Shown: positions 43,124 through 53,449 of the stretch, one piece after another
How positions within the stretch are numbered: position 1 is the stretch's first letter
Layout of the letters: the number at the start of each line of letters is the position of its first letter
Assembly: GCA_016202695.1 (NCBI GenBank)
Contig: JACQOE010000027.1
Coordinates: 1-64,000 of the forward strand
Length of the DNA: 64,000 nt
Origin: Pseudomonadota bacterium
Lineage (GTDB): Bacteria; Pseudomonadota; Alphaproteobacteria; JACQOE01
Direction of reading: 5' to 3'
The notes under the pieces: generated by a model
Told to the model about the DNA's origin: nothing
The model's database searches: none
What the model saw: the letters and a program-made list of their open reading frames with translations, nothing else
Program-made: the position numbers and the translations under genes

Positions 43124-44228
43124 GCGGGCGGGCGCGGTCCTCACCGTCGACCTCGGCGCCGTGGCCGCCAACTACCGGCTCTTGCGCGCGCGCGCCGCGC
43201 CCGCGGCCTCTGCCGGCGTGGTCAAGGCCGACGCCTACGGGCTGGGGGTGGGGCGGGTGGCGCCGGCGCTGTTCGCCGAGGGCTGCCGCTTCTTCTTCGT
43301 CGCCCACCCCGAGGAGGGGATCGGGCTCCGCGCGATCCTTCCCGCCGAGGCCGAGATCGCTGTCCTCAACGGGCCGCCGCCCGGAACCGAGGCCGAGTTC
43401 CCGGCCCACCGCCTGATCCCGGTCCTCAACTCGCTGGCCCAGGTCGAAGCTTACGCCGGCCTCGCGCGGCGCCGCGGCGAGGCGCTGCCCGCCTGCCTCC
43501 ACGTCGACACCGGGATGTCGCGGCTCGGGCTCGATCACGCCGAGCTGAAGGCGCTCGTCGCCGAGCCCTCTCGCCTCTCCGGCCTCGCCCTTCGCTACCT
43601 GATGACCCACTACGCCTGCGCCGACGAGCCCGGGCACCCGCTGAATGCCACCCAGCTCGCCGAGTTCCGCGCGGCGCGGGCGCGGCTCGGCGATTCGCCG
43701 ACCTGCCTCGCCAACTCGGCCGGAATCTTCCTCGGCGCCGATTACCGCGGCGACATGGTGCGCCCGGGAATCGCCCTCTACGGCGGCGCCCCGACCATGG
43801 GGCAGGCGAACCCGATGGCGGCCGTCGTCCGCCTCGAGGGCCGGATCATCCAGCTGCGCACGATTGACGCCCCCCGGAGCGTCGGTTACGGTGCGACGCA
43901 CAAAGTGACCGGGCGGACGCGCATCGCCACCGTCGCCGTCGGCTACGCCGACGGCTATCTCCGCCAGTTGAGCAACCGCGCGACCGGCTATGTCGGCGAT
44001 GTGCCCGTGCCCCTGGTCGGGCGGGTGTCCATGGACCTCACCACCTTCGACGTCAGCGCGCTCGATCCCGACCGGGTCCGCCCCGGCGCCGCGATCGAGC
44101 TGATCGGCCCGCACAACCCGGTGGACGCGGTGGCCGCGGCCGCCGGCACCATCTCCTACGAGATCCTCACCAGCCTCGGGCGGCGCTACTTCCGCGACTA
44201 CGTCGGCGGCCCGGTCGCGGGCGTCTGA
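43110..44228 (+). CDS. alr: Alanine racemase
   Basis: AGVVKADAYGLGVGRVAPALF PLP-Lys motif, HVDTGMSRLGL, VGYADGYLR. Confidence 0.95.
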   Translation: MITRERAGAVLTVDLGAVAANYRLLRARAAPAASAGVVKADAYGLGVGRVAPALFAEGCRFFFVAHPEEGIGLRAILPAEAEIAVLNGPPPGTEAEFPAHRLIPVLNSLAQVEAYAGLARRRGEALPACLHVDTGMSRLGLDHAELKALVAEPSRLSGLALRYLMTHYACADEPGHPLNATQLAEFRAARARLGDSPTCLANSAGIFLGADYRGDMVRPGIALYGGAPTMGQANPMAAVVRLEGRIIQLRTIDAPRSVGYGATHKVTGRTRIATVAVGYADGYLRQLSNRATGYVGDVPVPLVGRVSMDLTTFDVSALDPDRVRPGAAIELIGPHNPVDAVAAAAGTISYEILTSLGRRYFRDYVGGPVAGV

Positions 44229-44235
44229 GCCGCCC

Positions 44236-45012
44236 ATGCAGTGGTTCCTTGCCTCGATTGGGCGCACCTTCCTCACCTTCATCGCCGCCACCGGCCGCCT
44301 GTCGCTGTTCGCCGCCCTCGGCGTCTCGCACTGCGCCCGCCCGCCCTACTACCCGCGGCAGATCCTCCGCCAGATGGTGGACATCGGCTACTTCTCGCTC
44401 CCCGTCGTCGGGCTGACCGCGATCTTTACCGGCATGGTGCTGGCGCTGCAAAGCTACACCGGCTTCGCCCGCTTCCAGGCGCAGGGCGCGGTCGCCACCG
44501 TGGTCGTGCTCTCGATGACCCGCGAGCTCGGCCCCGTGCTCGCCGGGCTGATGGTCGCCGGCCGCATCGGCGCCTCGATGGCGGCCGAGATCGGCACCAT
44601 GCGGGTGACCGACCAGATCGACGCCCTGGTCACGCTCTCGACCAACCCGTTCAAGTACCTGGTGACGCCGCGGCTGCTGGCGGGAACCCTGATGCTGCCC
44701 TTGCTCGTCGTCGTCGCCGACATCATCGGCGTCTTCGGCGGCTACGTCGTCGGTGTCTACAAGCTCGGCTTCAACCCCGCCGTCTACCTCGACAACACCT
44801 TCGAGCACCTGGAGCGGATCGACGTCATCTCCGGCCTCACCAAGGCCGCAGTGTTCGGCTTCCTGGTCTCGCTCCTCGGCTGCTATCACGGCTACTACTC
44901 GCGCGGCGGCGCGCAGGGGGTCGGCACGGCCACCACCAACGCCGTGGTCTCGGCCTCGATCCTGATCCTCTCGTTCAACTACGTCATCACCGAGCTGTTC
45001 TTTGCCAAATGA
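44236..45012 (+). CDS. mlaE: MlaE family ABC transporter permease
   Basis: ILRQMVDIGYFSLPVVGLTAIFTGMVLALQSYTGFARF, VLAGLMVAGRIGASMAAEIGTMRVTDQIDAL. Confidence 0.94.
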   Translation: MQWFLASIGRTFLTFIAATGRLSLFAALGVSHCARPPYYPRQILRQMVDIGYFSLPVVGLTAIFTGMVLALQSYTGFARFQAQGAVATVVVLSMTRELGPVLAGLMVAGRIGASMAAEIGTMRVTDQIDALVTLSTNPFKYLVTPRLLAGTLMLPLLVVVADIIGVFGGYVVGVYKLGFNPAVYLDNTFEHLERIDVISGLTKAAVFGFLVSLLGCYHGYYSRGGAQGVGTATTNAVVSASILILSFNYVITELFFAK

Positions 45013-45785
45013 GGGAGGGAGCCGCCAAGATCCGCGTTCGCGGCCTGAGCAAGTCCTTCGGCCCCAAGGTCGTGCTGGCCGGCCTCGACCTCGACGTCGC
45101 CGTCGGCGAGTCGGTGGTGGTGATCGGCGGCTCCGGCACCGGCAAGTCGGTCATGCTCAAATGCATCCTCGGCCTCCTTGAGCCCGAGGCGGGCAGCGTC
45201 CAGATCGACGGCGAGGAGGTGCTGGGGCTGCCAGCCGCGGAGCGCGAGCGGGTCAACCGCAAGATCGGCATGCTGTTCCAGGGCTCGGCCCTGTTCGACA
45301 GCCTGAAGGTGTGGGAGAACGTGGCCTTCAGCCTGCTCCAGGTCAGCCGGATGGACCGCTCCGCCGGCAAGGCCCGGGCCCTCGACACGCTCGCCCGGGT
45401 CGGCCTCGGGCCGGAGGTGGGCGAGCTGTGGCCGGCCGAGCTGTCGGGGGGCATGCAAAAGCGGGTAGCGCTCGCGCGCGCGATCGCCAGCGACCCCGAG
45501 ATCATCTTCTTCGACGAGCCGACCACCGGCCTCGACCCGATCATGGCCGACGTGATCAACGAGATGATCGTCAAGTCGGTGCGCACCCTGGGCGCGACCA
45601 CGCTCTCGATCACCCACGATCTCGCCAGCGCGCGCAAGATCGCCGACCGCATCGCCATGCTGCATCAGGGGCGCATCATCTGGTCGGGTCCGGCGCGCGA
45701 GATCGACCGCTCCGACAACCCCTACGTCGACCAGTTCATCCACGGGCGCGCGGAAGGCCCGATCAAGATGGAGGTGCGACGGTGA
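45009..45785 (+). CDS. mlaF: MlaF-like ABC transporter ATP-binding protein
   Basis: GGSGTGKSVMLKCILGLL, LSGGMQKRVALARAIASDPEIIFFDEPTTGLDPI; ATGA overlap with mlaE. Confidence 0.94.
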   Translation: MREGAAKIRVRGLSKSFGPKVVLAGLDLDVAVGESVVVIGGSGTGKSVMLKCILGLLEPEAGSVQIDGEEVLGLPAAERERVNRKIGMLFQGSALFDSLKVWENVAFSLLQVSRMDRSAGKARALDTLARVGLGPEVGELWPAELSGGMQKRVALARAIASDPEIIFFDEPTTGLDPIMADVINEMIVKSVRTLGATTLSITHDLASARKIADRIAMLHQGRIIWSGPAREIDRSDNPYVDQFIHGRAEGPIKMEVRR

Positions 45786-45828
45786 GCCGGCCCCGCCCGA
45801 CCCGCTCGCGCCCCGAGGCGGGTTGACG

Positions 45829-47268
45829 GTGGCGCGGAAGGGCTCGCGTTACGTCTGCCAGGCCTGCGGAGCGACCCAGCCGCGCTGGGCCGGGCGCTGC
45901 GAGAGCTGCGGGGAGTGGAACACCATCGTCGAGGAACCGATCGCCGAGACCATCCCGCGCGCGCTTGGGCCCAAGGCCCGGGGACGGGCGATCGAGCTCG
46001 TCGGGCTCAAGGGCGCGAGCGAGCCGGTCGGGCGACGCCGGAGCGGGCTCGGCGAGTTCGACCGGGTCTGCGGCGGCGGACTGGTCCCCGGCTCGGCGGT
46101 TCTGGTCGGCGGCGACCCCGGGATCGGCAAGTCGACGCTGCTCCTGCAGGTCGCGGCCGCGCTCGCCCGCGCCGGCGCGGTCGTCTACGTGTCCGGCGAG
46201 GAGGCGGTCGATCAGGTGCGCATGCGGGCCGAGCGCCTGGGGCTCGCCGGCGCGCCCGTCCAGCTCGCCGCGGCGACCAACGTCGGCGACGTCCTTGCCA
46301 CCCTCGAGGCCGGCCCGGCCCCCGAGGCCGTGGTCATAGACTCGATCCAGACCATGTTCATCGAGGTCCTCGACTCCGCCCCCGGGACCGTAGCCCAGGT
46401 GCGGGCGAGCGCGCAGGAGCTGATCCGGCTGGCGAAGCGCCGGGGTTTCGTCGTCCTCCTCGTCGGCCACGTCACCAAGGAGGGCGTGATCGCCGGCCCG
46501 CGGGTGCTGGAGCACATGGTCGACACGGTGCTCTACTTCGAGGGCGAGCGGGGGCACCAGTTCCGCATCCTGAGGGCGGTCAAGAACCGGTTCGGTCCGA
46601 CCGACGAAATCGGCGTCTTCGAGATGACCAGCGCCGGGCTCCTCGAGGTCGAGAACCCCTCCGCCCTGTTCCTCGCCGAGCGACGGGGCAACGTCTCGGG
46701 CGCGGCCGTCTTCGCCGGGGTCGAGGGGCGCCGGCCGCTCTTGGTCGAGGTCCAGGCCCTCCTCGCCCCGGCCGCCGTCGGCGCCCCCCGCCGGGCGGTG
46801 GTCGGCTGGGATTCGGGCCGCCTCGCCATGGTGCTGGCGGTGCTGGAGGCGCGCTGCGGGCTTGCGCTCGCGGGCAACGATGTCTACTTGAACGTTGCCG
46901 GGGGCCTCAGGATCACCGAGCCGGCGGCCGATCTGGCCGTGGCCGCGGCCCTGGTGTCGTCGCTCACCGGCGTGCCCAGCTCGGCGGGCGCGGTCTTCTT
47001 CGGCGAGATCGGCCTGTCGGGCGAGGTGCGCGCCGTGGGGCAGACGGACCTCCGCCTCAAGGAGGCGGCGAAGCTCGGCTTCGCCGAGGCCCTGATGCCC
47101 GTGCGCCGACCGGGCAAGGGGCGTCGGGCCGAGGGGCCCCGGCCGGCGGGCGGCCCGGCCGTGCGCGAGATCGGTCACCTCCAGGACCTGGTGGCCCTCT
47201 TCCGCGGGACGGCCGCCCGGCCGGGCGCACGAGGCCGAGATCGGGCGGGCGGAAGCGCGGGAATCTGA
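45829..47268 (+). CDS. radA: DNA repair protein RadA (Sms)
   Basis: YVCQACGATQPRWAGRCESCGEWNTI zinc finger, LVGGDPGIGKSTLLLQ, KNRFG motif; Lon-like C-domain. Confidence 0.95.
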   Translation: MARKGSRYVCQACGATQPRWAGRCESCGEWNTIVEEPIAETIPRALGPKARGRAIELVGLKGASEPVGRRRSGLGEFDRVCGGGLVPGSAVLVGGDPGIGKSTLLLQVAAALARAGAVVYVSGEEAVDQVRMRAERLGLAGAPVQLAAATNVGDVLATLEAGPAPEAVVIDSIQTMFIEVLDSAPGTVAQVRASAQELIRLAKRRGFVVLLVGHVTKEGVIAGPRVLEHMVDTVLYFEGERGHQFRILRAVKNRFGPTDEIGVFEMTSAGLLEVENPSALFLAERRGNVSGAAVFAGVEGRRPLLVEVQALLAPAAVGAPRRAVVGWDSGRLAMVLAVLEARCGLALAGNDVYLNVAGGLRITEPAADLAVAAALVSSLTGVPSSAGAVFFGEIGLSGEVRAVGQTDLRLKEAAKLGFAEALMPVRRPGKGRRAEGPRPAGGPAVREIGHLQDLVALFRGTAARPGARGRDRAGGSAGI

Positions 47269-47930
47269 TGCAGACCCTCTCCACCCACGCCACCGACCTG
47301 GCGGTCATCGCCGTGCTGGTCGTGTCCGGGCTGTGGGCCTTCCTGCGCGGGTTCGTGCACGAGGTGCTCGCGATCGGCGCCTGGCTCGGTGCCGTGTTCG
47401 CCGCCCTCTACGGCTTCCCGCTGGTGCAGCCCTATGCGCGGAGCCTGATCGGGCTGAAGATCGCCGCCGACCTCGCCGCCGGGGCCGGGCTGTTCCTCGT
47501 CACCCTGGTTGTGCTCTCGCTCGTGACCAAGGCCATCGCGGGGCGCATCCGGCGAAGCGCGCTCAACCCCCTCGACCGCTCGCTCGGCTTCCTCTACGGT
47601 CTCCTCAGGGGCGCGGTGGTGGTTTCTCTCGCCTACCTCGCGCTCACTTGGTTCCTGCCGCCCGAGCGCCATCCCGGGTGGGTCGCCGGGGCCCGCTCGC
47701 GGGTCATCGTCGCCCAGGGCGCGGAGTTCCTCGCCGGCCTGGTGCCGAAGGAGCTCGGGCTCCGGGCCGACGGCGCGGCCGGCGGCCGGACCTCGGCCGA
47801 GATGCCGAGCGAGCGGGTGTTCCGGATGCTCATCCGGCCCGAGCCCAAGGCCCCCGCGCCGGCCAGAGGCGACGGCTACGACGCGCGCCAGCGCCGCGAG
47901 ATCGAACAGCTGTTGCGCGCCAACCAGTAG
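47268..47930 (+). CDS. cvpA: CvpA family protein
   Basis: LSGLWAFLRGFVHEVLAIGAWLGA-like TM, LNPLDRSLGFLYGLLRGAVVVSLAYL; immediately upstream of purF. Confidence 0.92.
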   Translation: MQTLSTHATDLAVIAVLVVSGLWAFLRGFVHEVLAIGAWLGAVFAALYGFPLVQPYARSLIGLKIAADLAAGAGLFLVTLVVLSLVTKAIAGRIRRSALNPLDRSLGFLYGLLRGAVVVSLAYLALTWFLPPERHPGWVAGARSRVIVAQGAEFLAGLVPKELGLRADGAAGGRTSAEMPSERVFRMLIRPEPKAPAPARGDGYDARQRREIEQLLRANQ

Positions 47931-47935
47931 GGTCG

Positions 47936-49399
47936 ATGCCGCCCATGCCCATGACCCGCCCCTTCGACGAGGATCACCCGCACGAGGAGTGCGGCATCTT
48001 CGGCATCTTCAACGTCGCGGATGGCGCGGCCCGCACCGCGCTCGGGCTGCACGCCCTCCAGCATCGCGGGCAGGAGGCGGCGGGGGTGGTGACCTTCGAC
48101 GGCCGCCAGTTCCACGTCCACCGCGGCCTCGGGCACGTCGCCGACAACTTCGGCTCCGAGGAGGTGATCCGCAAGCTCCCCGGCGCCTCCGCCATCGGCC
48201 ACAACCGCTATGCGACCACCGGCGAGACGGTGCTGCGCAACGTGCAGCCGCTGTTCGCCGAGTTCGCCTTCGGCGGCCTCGCCATCGCCCACAACGGCAA
48301 CCTCACCAACGCCTATGCGATCCGCCGCGGGCTGGTGCGCCGCGGCTGCCTGTTCCAGTCGACGACCGACACCGAGGTCATCATCCACCTGATCGCCACC
48401 AGCCCCTTCAGCGACGTGGTCGACCGGGTGATCGACGCCCTGAAGCAGGTCGAGGGCGCCTACTCGCTGGTCGCGCTCACCCAGGACGCGCTGATCGGCG
48501 TGCGCGACCCGCTGGGCGTTCGGCCCCTGCTGCTAGGGCGGTTGGGCGAGGGACACATCCTCGCCTCCGAGAGCTGCGCGCTCGACATCAACGGGGCCGA
48601 GTTCGTGCGCGACGTCGAGCCGGGCGAGCTGGTCGTCCTGCGCGACGGCCGGGTCGACAGTCTCAAGCCGTTCCACCGCCATCCGGCCCGCTTCTGCATC
48701 TTCGAGTACATCTACTTCGCGCGCCCCGACAGCCAGGTCGAGGGCCGCAACGTCTACGAGGTGCGGAAACGAATCGGCGCCGAGCTGGCGCGAGAGAGCC
48801 ACATCCCGGCCGACCTGGTGGTCCCGGTGCCCGATTCGGGCGTGCCCGCCGCCATGGGCTACGCCGAGGAGGCCCGAATACCGTTCGAGTTCGGCATCGT
48901 CCGCAACCACTATGTCGGCCGCACCTTCATCGAGCCGACCGATCACATCCGCCACCTCGGGGTGAAGCTCAAGCACAATGCCAACCGTGGCCAGCTCAAG
49001 GGCAAGTGCGTGATCCTGGTCGACGACTCCATCGTTCGCGGGACCACCTCGAAGAAGATCGTCGAGATGGTCCGCAGCGCCGGGGCGAAGGAGGTGCACC
49101 TGCGCATCTCCAGCCCGCCCACCACCCATTCTTGCTTCTACGGGATCGACACCCCGAGCCGCGCCGAGCTGATCGCGGCGCAGAACGATGTCCCCGCCAT
49201 CGCCCGGATGATCGGGGCCGACTCCCTCTCCTTCATCTCGATCGACGGGCTCTACCGGGCGCTCGGCGAGGCGGGACGCGACCATCGTCGCCCGCAGTTC
49301 TGCGACGCCTGTTTCAGCGGCGACTATCCGATCGCGCTTACCGACTTCGATGGAGGCTCGACCGCGCGGCAGCTGTCGCTGCTGGCGGCGGAGGACTGA
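47936..49399 (+). CDS. purF: Amidophosphoribosyltransferase
   Basis: ECGIFGIFNVADGAARTALGLHALQHRGQEAAGVVTFDG, VLVDDSIVRGTTSKKIVEM. Confidence 0.97.
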   Translation: MPPMPMTRPFDEDHPHEECGIFGIFNVADGAARTALGLHALQHRGQEAAGVVTFDGRQFHVHRGLGHVADNFGSEEVIRKLPGASAIGHNRYATTGETVLRNVQPLFAEFAFGGLAIAHNGNLTNAYAIRRGLVRRGCLFQSTTDTEVIIHLIATSPFSDVVDRVIDALKQVEGAYSLVALTQDALIGVRDPLGVRPLLLGRLGEGHILASESCALDINGAEFVRDVEPGELVVLRDGRVDSLKPFHRHPARFCIFEYIYFARPDSQVEGRNVYEVRKRIGAELARESHIPADLVVPVPDSGVPAAMGYAEEARIPFEFGIVRNHYVGRTFIEPTDHIRHLGVKLKHNANRGQLKGKCVILVDDSIVRGTTSKKIVEMVRSAGAKEVHLRISSPPTTHSCFYGIDTPSRAELIAAQNDVPAIARMIGADSLSFISIDGLYRALGEAGRDHRRPQFCDACFSGDYPIALTDFDGGSTARQLSLLAAED

Positions 49400-49402
49400 G
49401 GC

Positions 49403-50113
49403 TTGGCCGCGCTGGCCGGGCGGACCGCGCTCATCACCGGCGCCTCGCGCGGCATCGGCCGGGCGGTGGCCATCGCCTTCGCCGCCGAGGGGGCGCGGGT
49501 GATCCTGGTGGCCCGCACCAAGGGCGGACTCGAGGAGGTCGACGACGAGATCCGCCGCGCCGGGCGCACGGAGGGCGCGACGCTTGTGCCCATGGATCTC
49601 GGCGACCTCGACCAGATCGACCGCCTGGGCGCGGCCGTGTTCGAGCGCTTCGGCGGCCTCGACGTGCTGGTGGGCAACGCCGCCGTGCTCGGGGCGCTGA
49701 GCCCGATGGGGCACTATGCGCCCAAGCAGTGGGACGAGGTAACGCGGATCAACGTCACCGCCAACTGGCGCCTGATCCGCATTTTCGATCCGGTTCTCAG
49801 GCGCTCGCCGGCGGGGCGGGCGATCTTCGTCACCTCCGGCGTCGCCGCGTCGGTCTTTCCCTACTGGGGCGCCTACGCGGCGAGCAAGGCCGCGCTCGAG
49901 ATGATGGTCAAGGTGTGGGCCTCCGAGGTGACGAAGACCACACTCAGGATCAACCTGCTCGACCCCGGGGTGGTGCGCACCCGCATGCGGGCCCAAGCCT
50001 TTCCCGGCGAGGACCCGATGACGCTGCCGCCGCCGGAGAGCGTCGCCCCCTACTTCGTCGAGTTGGCGAGCGCCGCCTGCCGGCGCCACGGCGAGGTGGT
50101 GCGGGCCTATTAG
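49403..50113 (+). CDS. Short-chain dehydrogenase/reductase
   Basis: LITGASRGIGRAVAIAFAAEGARV, YAASKAALEMMVKV; TTG start. Confidence 0.9.
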   Translation: MAALAGRTALITGASRGIGRAVAIAFAAEGARVILVARTKGGLEEVDDEIRRAGRTEGATLVPMDLGDLDQIDRLGAAVFERFGGLDVLVGNAAVLGALSPMGHYAPKQWDEVTRINVTANWRLIRIFDPVLRRSPAGRAIFVTSGVAASVFPYWGAYAASKAALEMMVKVWASEVTKTTLRINLLDPGVVRTRMRAQAFPGEDPMTLPPPESVAPYFVELASAACRRHGEVVRAY

Positions 50114-50125
50114 GGAGTCCCGGCG

Positions 50126-50701
50126 TCAGGGCGTCAGCCACTCGCCGGAGAACCCCTCGCCCGTCCACAGGAATCGCGCCCGCCGGTTGCCCGCCCGATC
50201 GAGGGCCAGCCAGTCGAGCCGCTCCACCCGCGTTTCTACCACGGCAAAGTTGGCGAAGCCGGGCCTCGCCTCCTCCTCGCTCGGCACCCGTCCTTCCACC
50301 GGCCCGGGCAGGCCGGAGGTCGGCCCGGGGCTCGGCGTGCCCGGGGCGGCGGGGGCGAGGTAGGCCCGCCGCGACGACAGCGGAGTTTGCTCCCACAAGG
50401 CCCGCGCCCGGGCGTCGCGGCAATGGACCGTCGAGGGGCCGCTTGCCCGCAGCTGCACGCCGAGCGCCCCGCCGTAAAACGCCCAGGCGATGCGGGGGGC
50501 GCGGCGGATGAGGGCGATCCTCCCGCCGCGGGCGTCGGCGAAGAACCAGAGGGCGCGGAGCGTCACGGTCGCGGCCGAGACCTCCTCGCCGCCCACCGCG
50601 ACCACCGGGAAGCGGAAGCCGTGCTCGGCCCGCGCGGCGGCCTCGCCGAGGTGGGCCCACAGCCAGCCGAGCACCGCCTCGAGCTCGGGCCCGGCGCTCA
50701 T
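50126..50701 (-). CDS. Pyridoxamine 5'-phosphate oxidase-like FMN-binding protein
   Basis: [30 protein letters not shown]...LASGP, C-terminal R(ARFLW)...EWLTP P-type ending. Confidence 0.75.
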   Translation of the reverse strand: MSAGPELEAVLGWLWAHLGEAAARAEHGFRFPVVAVGGEEVSAATVTLRALWFFADARGGRIALIRRAPRIAWAFYGGALGVQLRASGPSTVHCRDARARALWEQTPLSSRRAYLAPAAPGTPSPGPTSGLPGPVEGRVPSEEEARPGFANFAVVETRVERLDWLALDRAGNRRARFLWTGEGFSGEWLTP

Positions 50702-52056
50702 CCCTCCTCCGCGGCGTAAGGATTCCGGCTCTTGCGGAGCACGAACCGGATCGGCACCCCGGCGAGGCCGAACGCCTCGCGCAGCCCGTTCTCGAGGTAG
50801 CGCAGGTAAGACTCGGGCACCTCGCGCGGCCGGCCGGTGAAAAGGAGGAAGGTCGGCGGCCGGGCCTTGATCTGGGTGAGGTAGCGAAGGCGCAGGCGCC
50901 GGCCGGCGACCATCGGCGGCGGATGCGCCTCGGTGCGCTCGGCGAGCCAGCGGTTCAGCGCCCCGGTGGGAACGCGCGCGTTCCAGACCGCGTGGATCGC
51001 CAGCACCGCCGGCAGGAGGCGCCCGATCCCCTCGCCGGTGAGCGCGGAGAGGGCGACCACGGGAAGCCCGCGCGCCTGGGGCAGCGAAGTCTCCAGCCGG
51101 TCGTCGATGGCGGCGCGCGCAGCCCTGCGGTCGGCGACCAGGTCCCACTTGTTGGCCGCAATCACCAGCGCGCGGCCCTCCTCGACCACGTGCCGGGCGA
51201 TGGCGAGATCCTGGCGCTCGAGGCCGAAGGAGGCGTCGACGACCAGCACCACCACCTCGGCCAGGCGGATGGCCCCGAACGCGTCCTCGGCGGCCATGCT
51301 CTCCAGCCGCTCGGCCACGCGCGCCTTGCGCCGGAGCCCGGCGGTGTCGACCAGGCGGATGGCGCGGCCCTCGTAGCTCCAGTCGACCGCGACCGCGTCG
51401 CGGGTGATGCCCGCCTCCGGGCCGGTCAGCAGCCGCTCCTCGCCGAGGAGCCGGTTGGCGAGCGAGGACTTCCCGACATTGGGCCGGCCGACGATGGCGA
51501 GCGCCAACGGCGCCTCCGCCTCGGCCGCGGGGATCGCGGCCCCGGCCTCCTCGCGCTGGGCGGCGAAGGCCGCGAGGGCGTCGTAGAGCTCGGCCATGCC
51601 GTCGCCGTGAGCGGCCGAGACCGCGATCGGCTCGCCGAGGCCCAGCGCGAACGCCTCATAGTACCCCGCGTCGCCGCCCTTGCCCTCGCACTTGTTGGCG
51701 ATCAACACCACCGGCCGGTCTCGCCGGCGCAGCCAGCCGGCGAACGCCCGGTCGAGCCCGGTCACCCCGGCTCGGGCGTCGATCAGCATCAGGGCTAGGT
51801 CGGCCTCGGCGAGCGCCCGCTCGGTCTGGGCCCTCATCCGCGCCTCCAGCGTCCCGGCCGCCGCCTCCTCGAAGCCGGCGGTATCGATCACCCGGAAGAC
51901 AAGGTCGCCGAGCCGGGCCTCCGCCTCGCGGCGGTCGCGGGTCACCCCGGGGGTCGCGTCCACGAGCGCCAGGCTCCGGCCGGCGAGACGATTGAACAAG
52001 GTCGACTTGCCGACGTTCGGCCGACCGACGATCGCGACGCTGAACCGCGCTCCCAT
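50698..52056 (-). CDS. der: Ribosome biogenesis GTPase Der (EngA)
   Basis: Two G domains: [19 protein letters not shown] and [19 protein letters not shown]. Confidence 0.97.
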   Translation of the reverse strand: MGARFSVAIVGRPNVGKSTLFNRLAGRSLALVDATPGVTRDRREAEARLGDLVFRVIDTAGFEEAAAGTLEARMRAQTERALAEADLALMLIDARAGVTGLDRAFAGWLRRRDRPVVLIANKCEGKGGDAGYYEAFALGLGEPIAVSAAHGDGMAELYDALAAFAAQREEAGAAIPAAEAEAPLALAIVGRPNVGKSSLANRLLGEERLLTGPEAGITRDAVAVDWSYEGRAIRLVDTAGLRRKARVAERLESMAAEDAFGAIRLAEVVVLVVDASFGLERQDLAIARHVVEEGRALVIAANKWDLVADRRAARAAIDDRLETSLPQARGLPVVALSALTGEGIGRLLPAVLAIHAVWNARVPTGALNRWLAERTEAHPPPMVAGRRLRLRYLTQIKARPPTFLLFTGRPREVPESYLRYLENGLREAFGLAGVPIRFVLRKSRNPYAAEEG

Positions 52057-52108
52057 GGCCCGGCCCCGGACCTCGCTCCCGCCCCCGTGACCGCCAACAA
52101 CGGCCTAC

Positions 52109-53425
52109 CTACCGGTAGGCCACCAGCTCGCCGTCGCGGGTGAGGAACAGGATGGTGTCGCCGGCGATGATGGGGGCGGTGGCCACCCCGTCGGGCAGCC
52201 GGACGCTCCCCATGATGCGCCCGGTGTAGGGCGAGACGGCGAGCGCCTGCCCCTGCGAGCCGGCGACGATCAGCCGGTCGCTCGCCAGCACCGGCCCGGT
52301 CCAGGTGATCGGCCCCTTGCGCTTCGCCGGGTCCTCGAAGCCGGGCAGGCTGGCGACCCACAGGATGCGCCCGTCGGCGCGCTGCAGGGAGACGAGCTCG
52401 CCGGCGTTGGCGAGCAGGAAGACGTAGTCGCCGGCGACCCAGGGCGTCTCGATGCCGCCGATGTCACGCTCCCAGAGGCGCTGGCCGCTGCGCAGGTCGA
52501 TGGCGACGAAGAGGCCGCTGTTGTTGACCGCGAAGACCCGGCCGCGGTCGATCACCGGCAGCCCGCGGATGTCGGGGAGCGCCGATCCGGCCCCCGCCCG
52601 CCGGCCGACGGCGAGCGAGTCGGACCACAGCACGCGCCCGTTCTCGACCCGGAAGGCGAACAGCTCGCCCGAGGAATAGGCCGCCACCACCACCTCGCCG
52701 TCGGCGGCCGGGCTCGCCGCGCCGAGCAGGCTGGCGGTCTCGGAGATGCCCCGGTGCGACCAGAGAGTCGAGCCGTCCTCGGCCGAGACCGCGAAGAGTT
52801 GGTTGTCGACGGTGACGACGAAGAGACGCCCGTCGATCACGGTCGGCGGCGCCCGCATGGGGCCGAGCAGCGAGCGCCGCCACCGGACCTCGCCCTTCTC
52901 CGCGTCGAGCGCCAGGACCTCGGCGAGGCCGCTGGCGACGAACACCCGCCCGTCGTTGAAGGCGACCCCGCCGCCCAACAGCCCGTCGCGCTCGTCGCCG
53001 GGAAGGGTCTCGGTCCGCCACAGCCGACGGCCGTCCCTGATGTCGAAGGCGGAAACGTTTCCGCCCGAGTCCATGGCGAACACCTTGCCCGCGGCCGCGA
53101 CCGGCGGCGTGATCAGCCGCTGGCGCGTGCTCGAACCGCTGCCGATGTTGGCCCGCCACACCATGCGCGGCGCGTCGGCGATGGCGATATGGTGCATGGC
53201 GTGGTCGGGGTAGCCCCCGGCCTGCGGCCATTCCGGGTTGGGCGTGGGGCGAGGGAGCCGGACGCTGCGCTCCCCCGCTCCGGGGTCGGGCTTGAGTTCC
53301 TTCTCGGCGGACAGCACCGAGACTCGCTCGCCGGGGAGCGGCACCTTGACCTCGCCGAACCACGAGTCGCAGCCTGCGGCGAGGAGCGCCGCGGCGAGGA
53401 CGAAAGCGAGCCGAGGCCGAGGCAT
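52109..53425 (-). CDS. bamB: Outer membrane assembly lipoprotein BamB-like (PQQ beta-propeller)
   Basis: Lipobox LLAAGC; PQQ-type repeats (GEVRWRRSLLGP..., GRVLWSDSLAVG...); adjacent to der as usual. Confidence 0.9.
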   Translation of the reverse strand: MPRPRLAFVLAAALLAAGCDSWFGEVKVPLPGERVSVLSAEKELKPDPGAGERSVRLPRPTPNPEWPQAGGYPDHAMHHIAIADAPRMVWRANIGSGSSTRQRLITPPVAAAGKVFAMDSGGNVSAFDIRDGRRLWRTETLPGDERDGLLGGGVAFNDGRVFVASGLAEVLALDAEKGEVRWRRSLLGPMRAPPTVIDGRLFVVTVDNQLFAVSAEDGSTLWSHRGISETASLLGAASPAADGEVVVAAYSSGELFAFRVENGRVLWSDSLAVGRRAGAGSALPDIRGLPVIDRGRVFAVNNSGLFVAIDLRSGQRLWERDIGGIETPWVAGDYVFLLANAGELVSLQRADGRILWVASLPGFEDPAKRKGPITWTGPVLASDRLIVAGSQGQALAVSPYTGRIMGSVRLPDGVATAPIIAGDTILFLTRDGELVAYR

Positions 53426-53449
53426 CGCCGATCGGGCCCCGTGCACCGC

